A program made the translations under genes and the position numbers. Shown piece after piece: positions 46,203-53,133 of a stretch of 53,133 nucleotides of DNA. Origin of the DNA: Maricaulis sp048270095 (GTDB taxonomy: Bacteria; Pseudomonadota; Alphaproteobacteria; Caulobacterales; Maricaulaceae); contig NZ_JBLWTL010000021.1 of assembly GCF_048270095.1 (NCBI RefSeq), positions 1-53,133 on the forward strand. The letters are read 5' to 3'. Numbering within the stretch: position 1 is the first letter of the stretch; every line of letters begins with the position of its first letter. The notes under the pieces were generated by a model. That model ran no database searches. It was not told where the DNA came from and saw only the letters and a program-made list of their open reading frames with translations.

Positions 46203-46633
46203 GCGTGCCGTCAGTCCTGTTCGTGTGCGGGCGCAATGCGATCCGCTCACCCATGGCAGCGGCCTTGTGGCGGCAGCAATTCGGGGAAGCGGCGCAGGCG
46301 CGATCCTGCGGCGTGATCCCGGCCGCCTTTGCGGATGGCTTCATGGTCGCGGTGATGGCCGAGCTTGGCTGCGATCTGGAAGACATCTCGCCGATGGCGC
46401 TGAGCGGCGTTACCGATCCGCCCGCCGCCCTTGTCGTATCGCTCTCGAGCGCCGCTGACCGGCTGGCCCGGCAGTACGCCGCGGACAAGTCAGCCGAGTT
46501 CCAAGCCTGGCCGATTCCCGATCCCAGCGAGACCGGCGGCAGCCGTGAGCAGCGCCTGATGGCCTACCGGCAAACGCGTGATGCCATCAAGGCCCGCATT
46601 GCCGATTGGGACTTGCCGCGAAAAAGCGCCTGA
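46199..46633 (+). CDS. Low-molecular-weight phosphatase family protein
   Basis: 144 residues. The phosphate loop VCGRNAIRSPMA (Cys10, Asn13, Arg16, Ser17) matches the arsenate reductase/LMW protein-tyrosine-phosphatase signature CxxNxxRS, and the acid is probably Asp102 or nearby in WPIPDPSE. The family either dephosphorylates phosphotyrosine or reduces arsenate; the lack of the extra arsenate-reductase cysteine pair near the end favours phosphatase. Last gene of the murA run, coupled by a 4-base overlap. Confidence 0.88.
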   Translation: MSVPSVLFVCGRNAIRSPMAAALWRQQFGEAAQARSCGVIPAAFADGFMVAVMAELGCDLEDISPMALSGVTDPPAALVVSLSSAADRLARQYAADKSAEFQAWPIPDPSETGGSREQRLMAYRQTRDAIKARIADWDLPRKSA

Positions 46634-46637
46634 AGCC

Positions 46638-46667
46638 TCGACTTTATAGGGCAGGCGGGACTATAAC
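46638..46667 (+). promoter_or_regulatory. Possible promoter of infA
   Basis: TATAAC (46662-46667) is a good -10 box; TCGACT (46638-46643), 18 bases upstream, is a weak -35. It sits 81 bases before the infA start, in the only sizeable gap of this gene run. Confidence 0.35.
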
Positions 46668-46747
46668 GCGCGCCGGGGCGCTATCGGCCCGAGAGTCGGG
46701 CTGATCTGTTCAGTTTTTGTCCCGCATTGACGAGTATGAGGAGCCGC

Positions 46748-46966
46748 ATGGCTAAAGAAGAATTATTGGAGTTTCCCGGCGAAGTGACGGAATTGCTCCC
46801 GAACGCGACCTTCCGGGTGAAGCTCGAAAACGACCATGAAATCATTGCCCACACCGCGGGCAAGATGCGCAAGAATCGTATCCGCGTTCTGGCCGGCGAC
46901 AAGGTGCTGGTCGAGATGACGCCCTATGATCTGACCAAGGGCCGGATCACCTATCGCTTCAAATAA
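46748..46966 (+). CDS. infA: Translation initiation factor IF-1
   Basis: A 72-residue OB-fold protein that occupies the ribosomal A site during initiation. The sequence runs MAKEELLEFPGEVTELLPNA, NATFRVKLENDHEIIAHTAG, KMRKNRIRVLAGDKVLVEMT, with the normal C-terminal LTKGRITYRFK. Start fixed by GAGGAG 5 bases before the ATG; a frame extension of seven codons upstream includes that site and is not used. Confidence 0.98.
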   Translation: MAKEELLEFPGEVTELLPNATFRVKLENDHEIIAHTAGKMRKNRIRVLAGDKVLVEMTPYDLTKGRITYRFK

Positions 46967-47004
46967 GATCGCAAGCGGCGTGGATGCGCGAAACGGATGC
47001 CCGC

Positions 47005-47613
47005 ATGGCTGAGCCCCGCCCACGCCTGATCCTGGCCAGCGCCTCACCGCGCCGCCTGGACCTGCTGGCCAGCGTCGGCATCACCCCGGACGCTGTCGAG
47101 CCCACCGATATTGATGAGAGCGAAATCCCCGGAGAGCTGCCTGGCCCTCTGGCGCGTCGACTTGCGCTCGAGAAGGCTTCGGCCCATCCGGATCCAGAGG
47201 CTTTCGTGCTCGCGGCCGATACGGTTGTCGGCGTCGGCCGCCGCATCCTGCCCAAAGCCGAGACCGAGGCCCAGGCGCGCGCCTGCCTCGCCCTGCTGTC
47301 GGGCCGCAATCACAAGGTCTATACCGGCATTGCCCTGCGCACACCGGATGGTGAGCTGACGGCAAAACTGGTCGAGACCCGCGTCAAGTTGAAGCGATTG
47401 AGCGGACCGGAGCTGGAACACTATATCGCCAGTGGCGAATGGCACGGCAAGGCCGGCGGCTATGGCATTCAGGGCCGCGCCGGCGCTTTCGTCATCTCGC
47501 TGATCGGGTCCTATACCGGCGTTGTCGGTCTGCCGATGTATGAAACCGTCAATCTGTTGGCCGGGCGCGGCTACCCGGTATTTGAAGCCCGAAACGAGGC
47601 GAAAAACCCATGA
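47005..47613 (+). CDS. maf: Maf family nucleoside triphosphate pyrophosphatase
   Basis: 202 residues from the ATG at 47005 (an in-frame ATG at 46984 would add seven residues). Motifs: LILASASPRRLDLLASVGI, EKASAHPDPEAFVLAADTVV with the catalytic Asp/Glu set, SGRNHKVYTGIAL, and GKAGGYGIQGRAGAF. The family hydrolyses dTTP/UTP or modified nucleotides to prevent misincorporation and affects septum formation. Its stop overlaps the RNase E/G start by 4 bases. Order infA-maf-RNase E/G-yacG is typical of alphaproteobacteria. Confidence 0.95.
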   Translation: MAEPRPRLILASASPRRLDLLASVGITPDAVEPTDIDESEIPGELPGPLARRLALEKASAHPDPEAFVLAADTVVGVGRRILPKAETEAQARACLALLSGRNHKVYTGIALRTPDGELTAKLVETRVKLKRLSGPELEHYIASGEWHGKAGGYGIQGRAGAFVISLIGSYTGVVGLPMYETVNLLAGRGYPVFEARNEAKNP

Positions 47614-48680
47614 TCCGCCAGATCCTGATCGAAGAGTATATCGGCGAGACCCGCGCCGCGATCGCCGAGAATGGCCGCATCGTCGAACTGCATCTCGACC
47701 GCTGGTCGGAGCTGCGACAGCGCGCCGTCGAGGGCGAGCTGTATCGCGGCCGTGTGCGCCGTGTTGAACCGGCGCTCAATGCCGCCTTTGTCGATCTGGG
47801 TCTCGGCGAGGAGGGCTTCATGCCCTTCGGCAAAGCGGGACGGCCCAAGGGTTTGCATGAAGGCGCGGCCATTGGCGTGCGCGTTTCGCGCGAGGCTTTT
47901 GCCGACAAGGGCCCGACGCTCAATCTGGTGGAAGTCCCCGCCGGCGATGCGCCGGAATGCCTTGAACCGGCCCCGATCCTGGCCCAGCGCCTGGCGCAGA
48001 TTTTCTCCGGTGCCGATGTGGTCTGGGCCGATGAGACCGATTTCGACATCGAGGAAGCTTTTGAACTGGCGATGGATTCCGTCGCCCCCATTCCCGGCGG
48101 CGGCTCGCTCTGCATCGAGCAGACCCGCGCCATGGTCACCGTCGATGTCGACGCCGAGGGCCGCAAGGGTACCGGCTCGCCCTTGCAGCTGGCCCAGGCG
48201 CTCAATCTTTCTGCTGCCAAGGAAGCCGCACGCCAGATCCGCCTGCGCGGCCTGGGCGGCATTGCCGCGATCGACTTCGTCCATATGCGCGGCCAGCCCG
48301 AGCGCAAGGCGGTCGAACAGGCTTTGCGCCAGGCGTTCCGCAATGACCGTGCCAAGGTCGATGTCGCGCCGCTGTCGCAATTCTGCGTCGGTGAGCTGGC
48401 GCGTCAGCGTCGGGGTCGCACCCTGGCTGAAATCCAACTCGACGAGACCGGTCGCCCGAGCGTGGAAACCTGCGCCCTTGCCGCCATGCGGCGGCTTGAA
48501 GGCGAAGCGCGCGCCCAGCGCTCGCGCAAACTGGTGCTGCAAGTGCCGGCCGAAGTTCATGCCTGGCTGGACGCTGACCCAATCGGCTGGAATGCCGCAC
48601 TGGCCGAGCGAATCGGTGCCCGTTTCACCATCGCGCTGAAGGATGAGTTCGGCCGCGAGGACTGCGGGGTAAAATCCTGA
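47610..48680 (+). CDS. Ribonuclease E/G family protein, short form
   Basis: 356 residues, shorter than RNase G (about 490) and far shorter than RNase E. An S1-like region is present near the start (GELYRGRVRRVEPALNAAFV, DLGLGEEGFMPF). The DNase I-like catalytic part carries the metal aspartates in AMVTVDVDAE and GIAAIDFVHM. The zinc-link CPxCxGxG motif and the following small domain are absent, so it cannot form the usual zinc-linked tetramer. Similar short copies sit beside maf and yacG in related species, where a separate full RNase E exists elsewhere. Likely an RNA endonuclease of unknown target. Confidence 0.88.
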   Translation: MIRQILIEEYIGETRAAIAENGRIVELHLDRWSELRQRAVEGELYRGRVRRVEPALNAAFVDLGLGEEGFMPFGKAGRPKGLHEGAAIGVRVSREAFADKGPTLNLVEVPAGDAPECLEPAPILAQRLAQIFSGADVVWADETDFDIEEAFELAMDSVAPIPGGGSLCIEQTRAMVTVDVDAEGRKGTGSPLQLAQALNLSAAKEAARQIRLRGLGGIAAIDFVHMRGQPERKAVEQALRQAFRNDRAKVDVAPLSQFCVGELARQRRGRTLAEIQLDETGRPSVETCALAAMRRLEGEARAQRSRKLVLQVPAEVHAWLDADPIGWNAALAERIGARFTIALKDEFGREDCGVKS

Positions 48681-48862
48681 TGCCCAAACCCGTCACCTGT
48701 CCGATGTGCAAGAATCCCCCCGTCGAGGCCTTCAAACCCTTCTGCTCGAAACGCTGTGCCGACCTTGATCTGGGCAAATGGTTCACCGGTGCCTACGCCA
48801 TTCCCGGCGAGCCCGTCGACCAGGCCGACGACACACCTGCCGGCAAACCCGACAACGAGTAG
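48680..48862 (+). CDS. yacG: DNA gyrase inhibitor YacG
   Basis: A 60-residue zinc protein. The four ligands are in CPMCKNP (Cys8, Cys11) and FCSKRCADLDLGKWF (Cys22, Cys26), the YacG pattern. In E. coli YacG binds GyrB and blocks DNA binding. It shares one base of its start with the RNase E/G stop (TGATG). The acidic C-terminal tail (EPVDQADDTPAGKPDNE) is normal for the family. Confidence 0.95.
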   Translation: MPKPVTCPMCKNPPVEAFKPFCSKRCADLDLGKWFTGAYAIPGEPVDQADDTPAGKPDNE

Positions 48863-48916
48863 ACGGGCAAGCGGCGGGCTTCACTGCAATAAATTTCGAT
48901 CCAGCGCGCTGCATCG

Positions 48917-48945
48917 TGGACAGACCCGGACACGCACCTTATAAA
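48917..48945 (+). promoter_or_regulatory. Promoter of tRNA-Phe
   Basis: TGGACA (48917-48922) and TATAAA (48940-48945) with a 17-base spacer, each matching five of six consensus bases. Transcription would start near 48952, 37 bases before the tRNA. One of the best sigma70-like promoters in the window. Confidence 0.75.
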
Positions 48946-48988
48946 CCGCGCTCTCGCCAGCGGCCCAAAGCTGCACGGCGAGCCCGGT

Positions 48989-49064
48989 GCCCGGATAGCT
49001 CAGTTGGTAGAGCAGCGGATTGAAAATCCGCGTGTCGGTGGTTCGAATCCGCCTCCGGGCACCA
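48989..49064 (+). tRNA. tRNA-Phe (GAA)
   Basis: A 76-base cloverleaf with encoded CCA: acceptor GCCCGGA/TCCGGGC, anticodon stem GCGGA/TCCGC, loop TTGAAAA (anticodon GAA), T loop TTCGAAT. The 170 bases after it hold no gene and no clear terminator. Confidence 0.97.
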
Positions 49065-49234
49065 TTTTCATTTCATGGCCAATCGCTTCGCCCAGGGTTC
49101 TGTTCCCGTGGGCTGAGCTGTTGTTGATCCAGACTGTCCGTAAGGGGCAACCAGGATTGATGCCGGTTCGCCGGGCGCATCGATCCCTTGAACTTCCGCC
49201 CAAAGTCCGCCGGATGCTAGCGGGGCCGCGCGTG

Positions 49235-51343
49235 TCAGGCGGTTCGGCTGGCGGCCAGCGTCTCCCTGATGATGGCTGTCAGGCTTTCGAGCCGGTAGGG
49301 CTTGGCGAGGTGGTTGTCGGCGCCGGCCTGGCGATAGGCGTTGATCTGGTCGGCCATGGTGTTGGCGGTCAGGGCGATGATCGGGGTTCGGGGCAGGTTT
49401 TGCTCCGCCTCAAGCGCCCGCAAGGCCCGGATCGCCGTGACGCCATCCATCACCGGCATTTGAATATCCATCAGTATGATATCCGGCCGCCGGCGCTTCC
49501 AGGCCTCGATAGCCTGTGCTCCATCCTCGACCAGGGTGATTTCGCGGCAGCGCGGGGCCAGAAGGCTTTGCAGGACCAGTCGGTTTGTCAGCACGTCCTC
49601 GGCCGCCAGGATGGTGGTGCGAGGCAAAATGGCCTCGGCTTCACCAGGCGTGGACCCGGGTTGTGCCGTCTCGGCCGCCGCCGGTTGGCTGCGGATCGCG
49701 GGAATGGCGAAGCTGAACACCGATCCCTGACCCGGCTCGCTTTCGACCCGGATCCAGCCATCCATCAGTTCGCACAGCCGCCGGGAAATGGACAGGCCCA
49801 GACCGGTGCCGCCGAATTTTCTCGATGTCGAGGCATCGGCTTGCATGAAGGGGGCAAACAACCGGCTGCAGGTCTCGGCATCCATACCGATGCCGGTATC
49901 GGCGATCTCGAACACCAATTCGTCGCCCTGTACCCCCGCGCGCAAGGCCGCGGCGACCTTGACGCTGCCGGCCTCGGTGAACTTCAGGGCGTTGGCGATC
50001 AGATTATTGAGTATCTGCCTCAACCTGTTGGTATCGCCGATAAAACGGCCGCGCGCCGCTTCGGCGACTGCAAGCGTCAGCTCAAGCTTGCGCTCGCTGG
50101 CTGTGAGCGCGTGGGCGGACACCACCGAGCTCAGCAATTCGTCTAGCTCGAAGGGCGCATGGGTGACCGTGAGCATGTTCGCTTCGATTTTTGACAGGTC
50201 GAGAATATCGTCGAGCAGGCCCAGCAGGGACTCGCCCGATTCCCGGATTGTCCCCACCATGCCGCGCTGGTCGCTATCAAGGCCGGTCTCCTGGAGCACT
50301 TGTGCCATGCCGAGCACTCCGTTCAACGGGGTACGGATTTCGTGACTCATATTGGCCAGGAACTGACTCTTGAGCTGGTTGGCGCTTTGAGCCAGGCGCG
50401 TGGCCTCCTCAAGTTCTGCTTCACGGGCATTGAGCGTATTCACCATGCCGCGCAGGGCCTTCGCCCTCCGGTTGGCGACCCGGGTGACGGCAGTAACGCT
50501 GGTGGCCAACAGGCTGAGCAGCAAGCCGATGATCCAGGTCGCCGACACGGCGTAACGCCGGAAATTGCCAAGCAATTCCGCGGTTGGCTGCACGCGCAAC
50601 GTCCATTCCACACCGTTGAACTGGACGAGCGAGGCCGCGGCAGTGCCTTGGGGCTCGCCGGTAAAATTCTGCGAGGCCCAGATTGTCTCACCCAATTCCT
50701 CGACGGCGATGGAAAACTGGCTGAGTTGTTCAATTTGCAGCAAGTTCTCGATCAGACGCTCAACTGCGAAAACGCCGATGATCAGGCCACCCGGTTCGTC
50801 GTCATGGCGGACGGGATAATAGGCAACGAGACCGCGCCCGCCCTGGATCAGCTGGAAACTATTGGTGACCATCATTTCGCGGTTGCGCACCGCATTGCTG
50901 ATTCCGATCCTGCGCCACTCCACGCTGAACAGGTCGAGATCAAGCGCCGCTTCATTGCCAATCAAGGGCTCGATCCAGCGAATGCGATAGCTGGTATCGG
51001 CCCATTCGATCGCCTGCATCCAGGGCTTGTCTTCCAGATAGGCCCGGGCGTCGGCCACCCAGACTTCATAGGGCAAACCCTCCGGCCGCACCGCAAATCG
51101 CTGCCCCAGCCGGTCGATTGCCAGCATTTCCTGAGCGATCTGGTATTGCAGATGATCGCTGAGATCGTCGGCTCGTGTCTCGACTGCAAAACGCAGTGCG
51201 GCAAGCCGCTCGGTCTCGGCGCGGGCGGCCAGCAGGTAGGTGCTGACCAGGCCCGCCGGCAGTACAAGCAGGGGCCAGGCAAGGGTGTTCAGGCTCAACA
51301 CCTTGATTTGGCTGAGGTGCTGGCGAGTCTTGTCATGCGTCAT
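49235..51343 (-). CDS. Hybrid sensor histidine kinase with CHASE-type sensor and receiver
   Basis: 702 residues. Two membrane helices (about 16-40 and 262-288) flank a periplasmic CHASE-like domain of about 220 residues (PWMQAIEWADTSYRIRWIEP; GLVAYYPVRHDDEPGGLIIG). Then a coiled segment, HisKA with SHEIRTPLNGVLG (phospho-His about 333), HATPase boxes NNLIANALKF (N), ADTGIGMD (G1), GGTGLGLSI (G2), and a C-terminal receiver with phospho-acceptor Asp about 626 in ILMDIQMPVMDG and Lys in LAKPY. No phosphotransfer domain or response regulator is coded nearby, so its partner lies elsewhere. The signal sensed is unknown. Confidence 0.94.
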   Translation of the reverse strand: MTHDKTRQHLSQIKVLSLNTLAWPLLVLPAGLVSTYLLAARAETERLAALRFAVETRADDLSDHLQYQIAQEMLAIDRLGQRFAVRPEGLPYEVWVADARAYLEDKPWMQAIEWADTSYRIRWIEPLIGNEAALDLDLFSVEWRRIGISNAVRNREMMVTNSFQLIQGGRGLVAYYPVRHDDEPGGLIIGVFAVERLIENLLQIEQLSQFSIAVEELGETIWASQNFTGEPQGTAAASLVQFNGVEWTLRVQPTAELLGNFRRYAVSATWIIGLLLSLLATSVTAVTRVANRRAKALRGMVNTLNAREAELEEATRLAQSANQLKSQFLANMSHEIRTPLNGVLGMAQVLQETGLDSDQRGMVGTIRESGESLLGLLDDILDLSKIEANMLTVTHAPFELDELLSSVVSAHALTASERKLELTLAVAEAARGRFIGDTNRLRQILNNLIANALKFTEAGSVKVAAALRAGVQGDELVFEIADTGIGMDAETCSRLFAPFMQADASTSRKFGGTGLGLSISRRLCELMDGWIRVESEPGQGSVFSFAIPAIRSQPAAAETAQPGSTPGEAEAILPRTTILAAEDVLTNRLVLQSLLAPRCREITLVEDGAQAIEAWKRRRPDIILMDIQMPVMDGVTAIRALRALEAEQNLPRTPIIALTANTMADQINAYRQAGADNHLAKPYRLESLTAIIRETLAASRTA

Positions 51344-51453
51344 GGGGCCACCTTCATGCTTCGCCCTCCAGAATGCAGGTCAGGGCAAAAAATAGGCTTA
51401 ACGCCACCTGATGGAGAACGCGCAAGTCGAGCCGTCCGCGGCCACGCCCAAAC

Positions 51454-51483
51454 AAAAACGCCCGACCAGCCGGCCGGGCGTTT
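51454..51483 (-). terminator. Intrinsic terminator after the Old Yellow Enzyme gene
   Basis: On the minus strand AAACGCCCG (51483-51475) pairs with CGGGCGTTT (51464-51456) across a ten-base loop and continues into a T run. It lies 26 bases after the stop. Confidence 0.88.
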
Positions 51484-51508
51484 CCGTGTCACTTGCTGGC
51501 GCCTCAGA

Positions 51509-52609
51509 TCACACCAGTTCCTTCAGCGCCTCCGCATTAAAGTCAGCCAGCTCATCAAACCGCCCATCACGCACCTTCACGGCCCATTCCGGGTCGGAGA
51601 TCAGGGCGCGGCCGATGGCGACGAGGTCGAATTCGCCGCGTTCCATCCGTTCGATCAGACCATCCAGCGAGGCGGCCGGTGAGTTCTCGCCCATAAAGGC
51701 ACCGATGAAGTCGGAGTTGAGGCCGACCGAGCCAACGGTGATTGCCGGCTTGCCGGTGAGCTTTTGCGTCCAGCCGGCCAGGTTGAGATCGGACCCTTCG
51801 AATTCGGGGATCCAGAAGCGGCGGGTCGAGGCGTGGAAGATGTCGACGCCGGCGTCCGATAGTGGACCGAGGAAGGCGGCCAGCTCGTCGGGAGTTTCGG
51901 CGAGGCGGGCATTGTAGTCCTGCTGTTTCCATTGCGAATAGCGCAGGATAAGCGGCAGGTCGGCGGGGATTTCCGCGCGCACCGCCTTGACGATTTCCTG
52001 GACGATGGTGGTGCGTTCGACCAGACCGCCACCGAAGCGGTCGTCGCGTGCATTCATGCCTTCCCAGAAGAACTGGTCGAGCAGATAGCCATGGGCACCG
52101 TGTAATTCGATGGCGTCAAAGCCGAGTTCGGCAGCGGCCTTGGCCGCCTTGGCGAAAGCGGCAATGGTGTCGGCAATGTCTTCGGCGCTCATCGCTTCGC
52201 CGACCTTCTTGCCGCCTGGCACGATGCCGGAGGGGCTGTCGGACCTGGCGTCGGGATGCGGCCCGGTACCCGGCTTGCGGGCGAGGCCGACATGCCAGAG
52301 TTGCGGCGCGATCTTGCCGCCGGCGGCATGAACGGCGTCGACGACGGTTTTCCAGCCGGCCAGGGATTCGGCTTCATGAAAATTGGGTATGGCCGGATCG
52401 AAGCTGGCGCCGGGGCGGTCGACAGTTGTTCCTTCGGTGATGATCAGGCCGACCGCGTTCTCGGCGCGGCGGCGATAATAATCAACGACCGGCTGGCCCG
52501 GAACGCCGCCCGGGCTTTTGGAGCGCGTCATCGGGGCCATCACGATACGGTTGGGCAGCTCTAGAGAGCCCAGCGAAAAGGGCTTGAACAGGGCGTCGGT
52601 CGAGGTCAT
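51509..52609 (-). CDS. NADH:flavin oxidoreductase, Old Yellow Enzyme family
   Basis: 366 residues from an ATG preceded by AAGGAT. FMN barrel motifs: NRIVMAPMTRSKSPGGVPGQ, VGLIITEGTTVD, LWHVGLARKPG, FDAIELHGAHGYLLDQFFWE, and IGRALISDPEWAVKV. The HGAHGYL segment carries the active-site Tyr, with the substrate-binding His supplied earlier (LWHVG). Such enzymes (NemA/XenB type) reduce activated alkenes and nitro-esters with NAD(P)H. It is a single gene with its own terminator. Natural substrate unknown. Confidence 0.95.
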   Translation of the reverse strand: MTSTDALFKPFSLGSLELPNRIVMAPMTRSKSPGGVPGQPVVDYYRRRAENAVGLIITEGTTVDRPGASFDPAIPNFHEAESLAGWKTVVDAVHAAGGKIAPQLWHVGLARKPGTGPHPDARSDSPSGIVPGGKKVGEAMSAEDIADTIAAFAKAAKAAAELGFDAIELHGAHGYLLDQFFWEGMNARDDRFGGGLVERTTIVQEIVKAVRAEIPADLPLILRYSQWKQQDYNARLAETPDELAAFLGPLSDAGVDIFHASTRRFWIPEFEGSDLNLAGWTQKLTGKPAITVGSVGLNSDFIGAFMGENSPAASLDGLIERMERGEFDLVAIGRALISDPEWAVKVRDGRFDELADFNAEALKELV

Positions 52610-52726
52610 CCGGGTATCCTTGGAAATGAAAACTGTGTCCACAGGTAAGGTGGTTTTCCCAAAAATCGACCCTCGGGTATGTATTTGGGTCATGCGTTAA
52701 ACGTCGATGCGCCGGTGCGAGGCCGT

Positions 52727-52863
52727 CACCAGCTCCGCCCCGAGCTACGTCCGGCGCACTTCTCTTCGATCAAGGAAGAGGAGGGTGGTAATTGACGCGG
52801 TGGGTATCGTCTCCACCTCTTCCTCGATGGAAGAGGTGGCCGCGAAGCGGTCGGAGCTGGTGA
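52727..52863. repeat. Palindromic element of about 137 bases with two inner hairpins
   Basis: Perfect 12-base terminal inverted repeats TCACCAGCTCCG (52727-52738) and CGGAGCTGGTGA (52852-52863) enclose two stem-loops with related sequence: CTCTTC...GGAAGAG near 52762-52780, and CCACCTCTTCC (52813-52823) with GGAAGAGGTGG (52829-52839). No reading frame fits. This is REP/BIME- or MITE-like structure; copies elsewhere in the genome would be expected but cannot be seen from one window. Confidence 0.75.
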
Positions 52864-52926
52864 GGATGATGGGCGCCGGCGATGGCCGATTTGGCGACTT
52901 ATCCCCCACGCCCGACAACTATCCCA

Positions 52927-53009
52927 CGTCATCCTGACGAAAGTCAGGACCTCGACGGGACAGGGGCGGAGCCCATGATATCGAGGTCCCGACTTTCGTC
53001 GGGATGACG
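52927..53009. repeat. Imperfect 29-base inverted repeat (REP-like)
   Basis: CGTCATCCTGACGAAAGTCA (start of arm 52927-52955) is matched by the reverse complement of 52981-53009 at 27 of 29 positions, with a 25-base loop. Each arm itself contains a smaller dyad, GAC-GAAA-GTC. The CATCCxGACGAAAGTCxGGA core recalls dispersed extragenic palindromes of alphaproteobacteria (recalled, not searched). Confidence 0.75.
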
Positions 53010-53023
53010 AATTTTTGGTGATG

Positions 53024-53095
53024 TTATCCCCGCCCCCTCGCGCTGCGCGCATACTTCAACTGTTCCGGTCGCACGGGAGGCGTGAGCTCAGTCAT
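53024..53095 (-). pseudogene. Short decayed frame resembling the start of a DUF559 endonuclease-like gene
   Basis: From ATG 53093-53095 the minus strand codes MTELTPPVRPEQLKYARSAR then GRG and a TAA at 53024-53026. The PPVRPEQLxxARxLR style is how many DUF559 (restriction-endonuclease-like) proteins begin, but the frame stops after 23 residues beside the palindromic repeat. Its ATG overlaps the stop of the frame upstream as ATGA. Probably a truncated remnant; could also be a chance frame. Confidence 0.35.
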
Positions 53096-53133
53096 TTGCG
53101 GCGGTCGGGAGCGTGGAGCTCGTCCGGACAGAG
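53092..53133 (-). CDS. C-terminal end of an unidentified gene (runs off window)
   Basis: Thirteen codons, LCPDELHAPDRRK, then TGA at 53092-53094, open to the window edge. Too short to identify. The ATGA overlap with the next small frame is the main reason to think it is coding. Confidence 0.3.
   Translation of the reverse strand, partial: LCPDELHAPDRRK

Overview
The window is high-GC, densely packed bacterial chromosome that reads as an alphaproteobacterium, most likely a stalked or prosthecate marine lineage (Maricaulales/Hyphomonadaceae/Caulobacterales). This placement is inferred from gene content and protein style: a block of murA, DUF2948, UPF0262, low-Mr phosphatase, infA, maf, RNase E/G and yacG; a CC0125/CC1285-type lipoprotein; a TonB receptor beside an S9 peptidase; and an initiator tRNA with an A:U pair in the anticodon stem. 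No rRNA is present to prove it. No CRISPR array, prophage block or insertion sequence is visible.

Layout. 1-2 kb: the start of an unidentified gene, initiator tRNA-Met with promoter and terminator, a TraR/DksA-type zinc-finger protein, a GNAT acetyltransferase and an orphan curlin-repeat (functional amyloid) protein. 2-6.5 kb (minus strand): a translationally coupled thrA-thrB-thrC operon, in which ThrA is an aspartokinase-homoserine dehydrogenase fusion without ACT domains. A threonine-rich leader peptide with antiterminator and terminator precedes it. 6.5-12 kb: pckA, a secreted DUF2891 protein, a pirin and a secreted M28 peptidase. 12-18.6 kb: a copper-resistance operon (CueR-type regulator, MerR-type promoter, P1B ATPase, Met/His-repeat multicopper oxidase, CopB, PepSY protein). 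18.7-23.9 kb: wecB-, nfrB- and nfrA-like genes, matching the c-di-GMP-controlled NGR/N4-receptor exopolysaccharide machinery. 24-25.2 kb: a ParDE toxin-antitoxin pair and a glutathione transferase. 25.2-28.3 kb: the least familiar stretch, with a stand-alone RNA polymerase alpha-CTD-like protein, a degenerate gene tail, and a membrane-anchored vWA-like protein paired with a four-helix membrane protein.

28.5-35 kb: a second glutathione transferase, a nitrilase coupled to an S9 peptidase, and a divergent TonB-dependent receptor. 35-37.3 kb: a pair of inner-membrane proteins (one with a C-terminal helix-hairpin-helix domain) and a lipoprotein. 37.3-41 kb: two-subunit methylmalonyl-CoA mutase. 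41-43.6 kb: a lone DUF2793 protein, a proline iminopeptidase, a small exported protein and tRNA-Thr. 43.7-49 kb: the housekeeping murA-to-yacG block, with many 1-4 base overlaps, and tRNA-Phe. 49-53.1 kb: a hybrid sensor kinase, an Old Yellow Enzyme, then palindromic repeats and a small decayed gene.

Most interesting points: the thr attenuator, the compact Nfr-type polysaccharide cluster, the ACT-less ThrA fusion, the alpha-CTD-like orphan, and the vWA/membrane-protein pair with a second, degenerate copy of its tail nearby.
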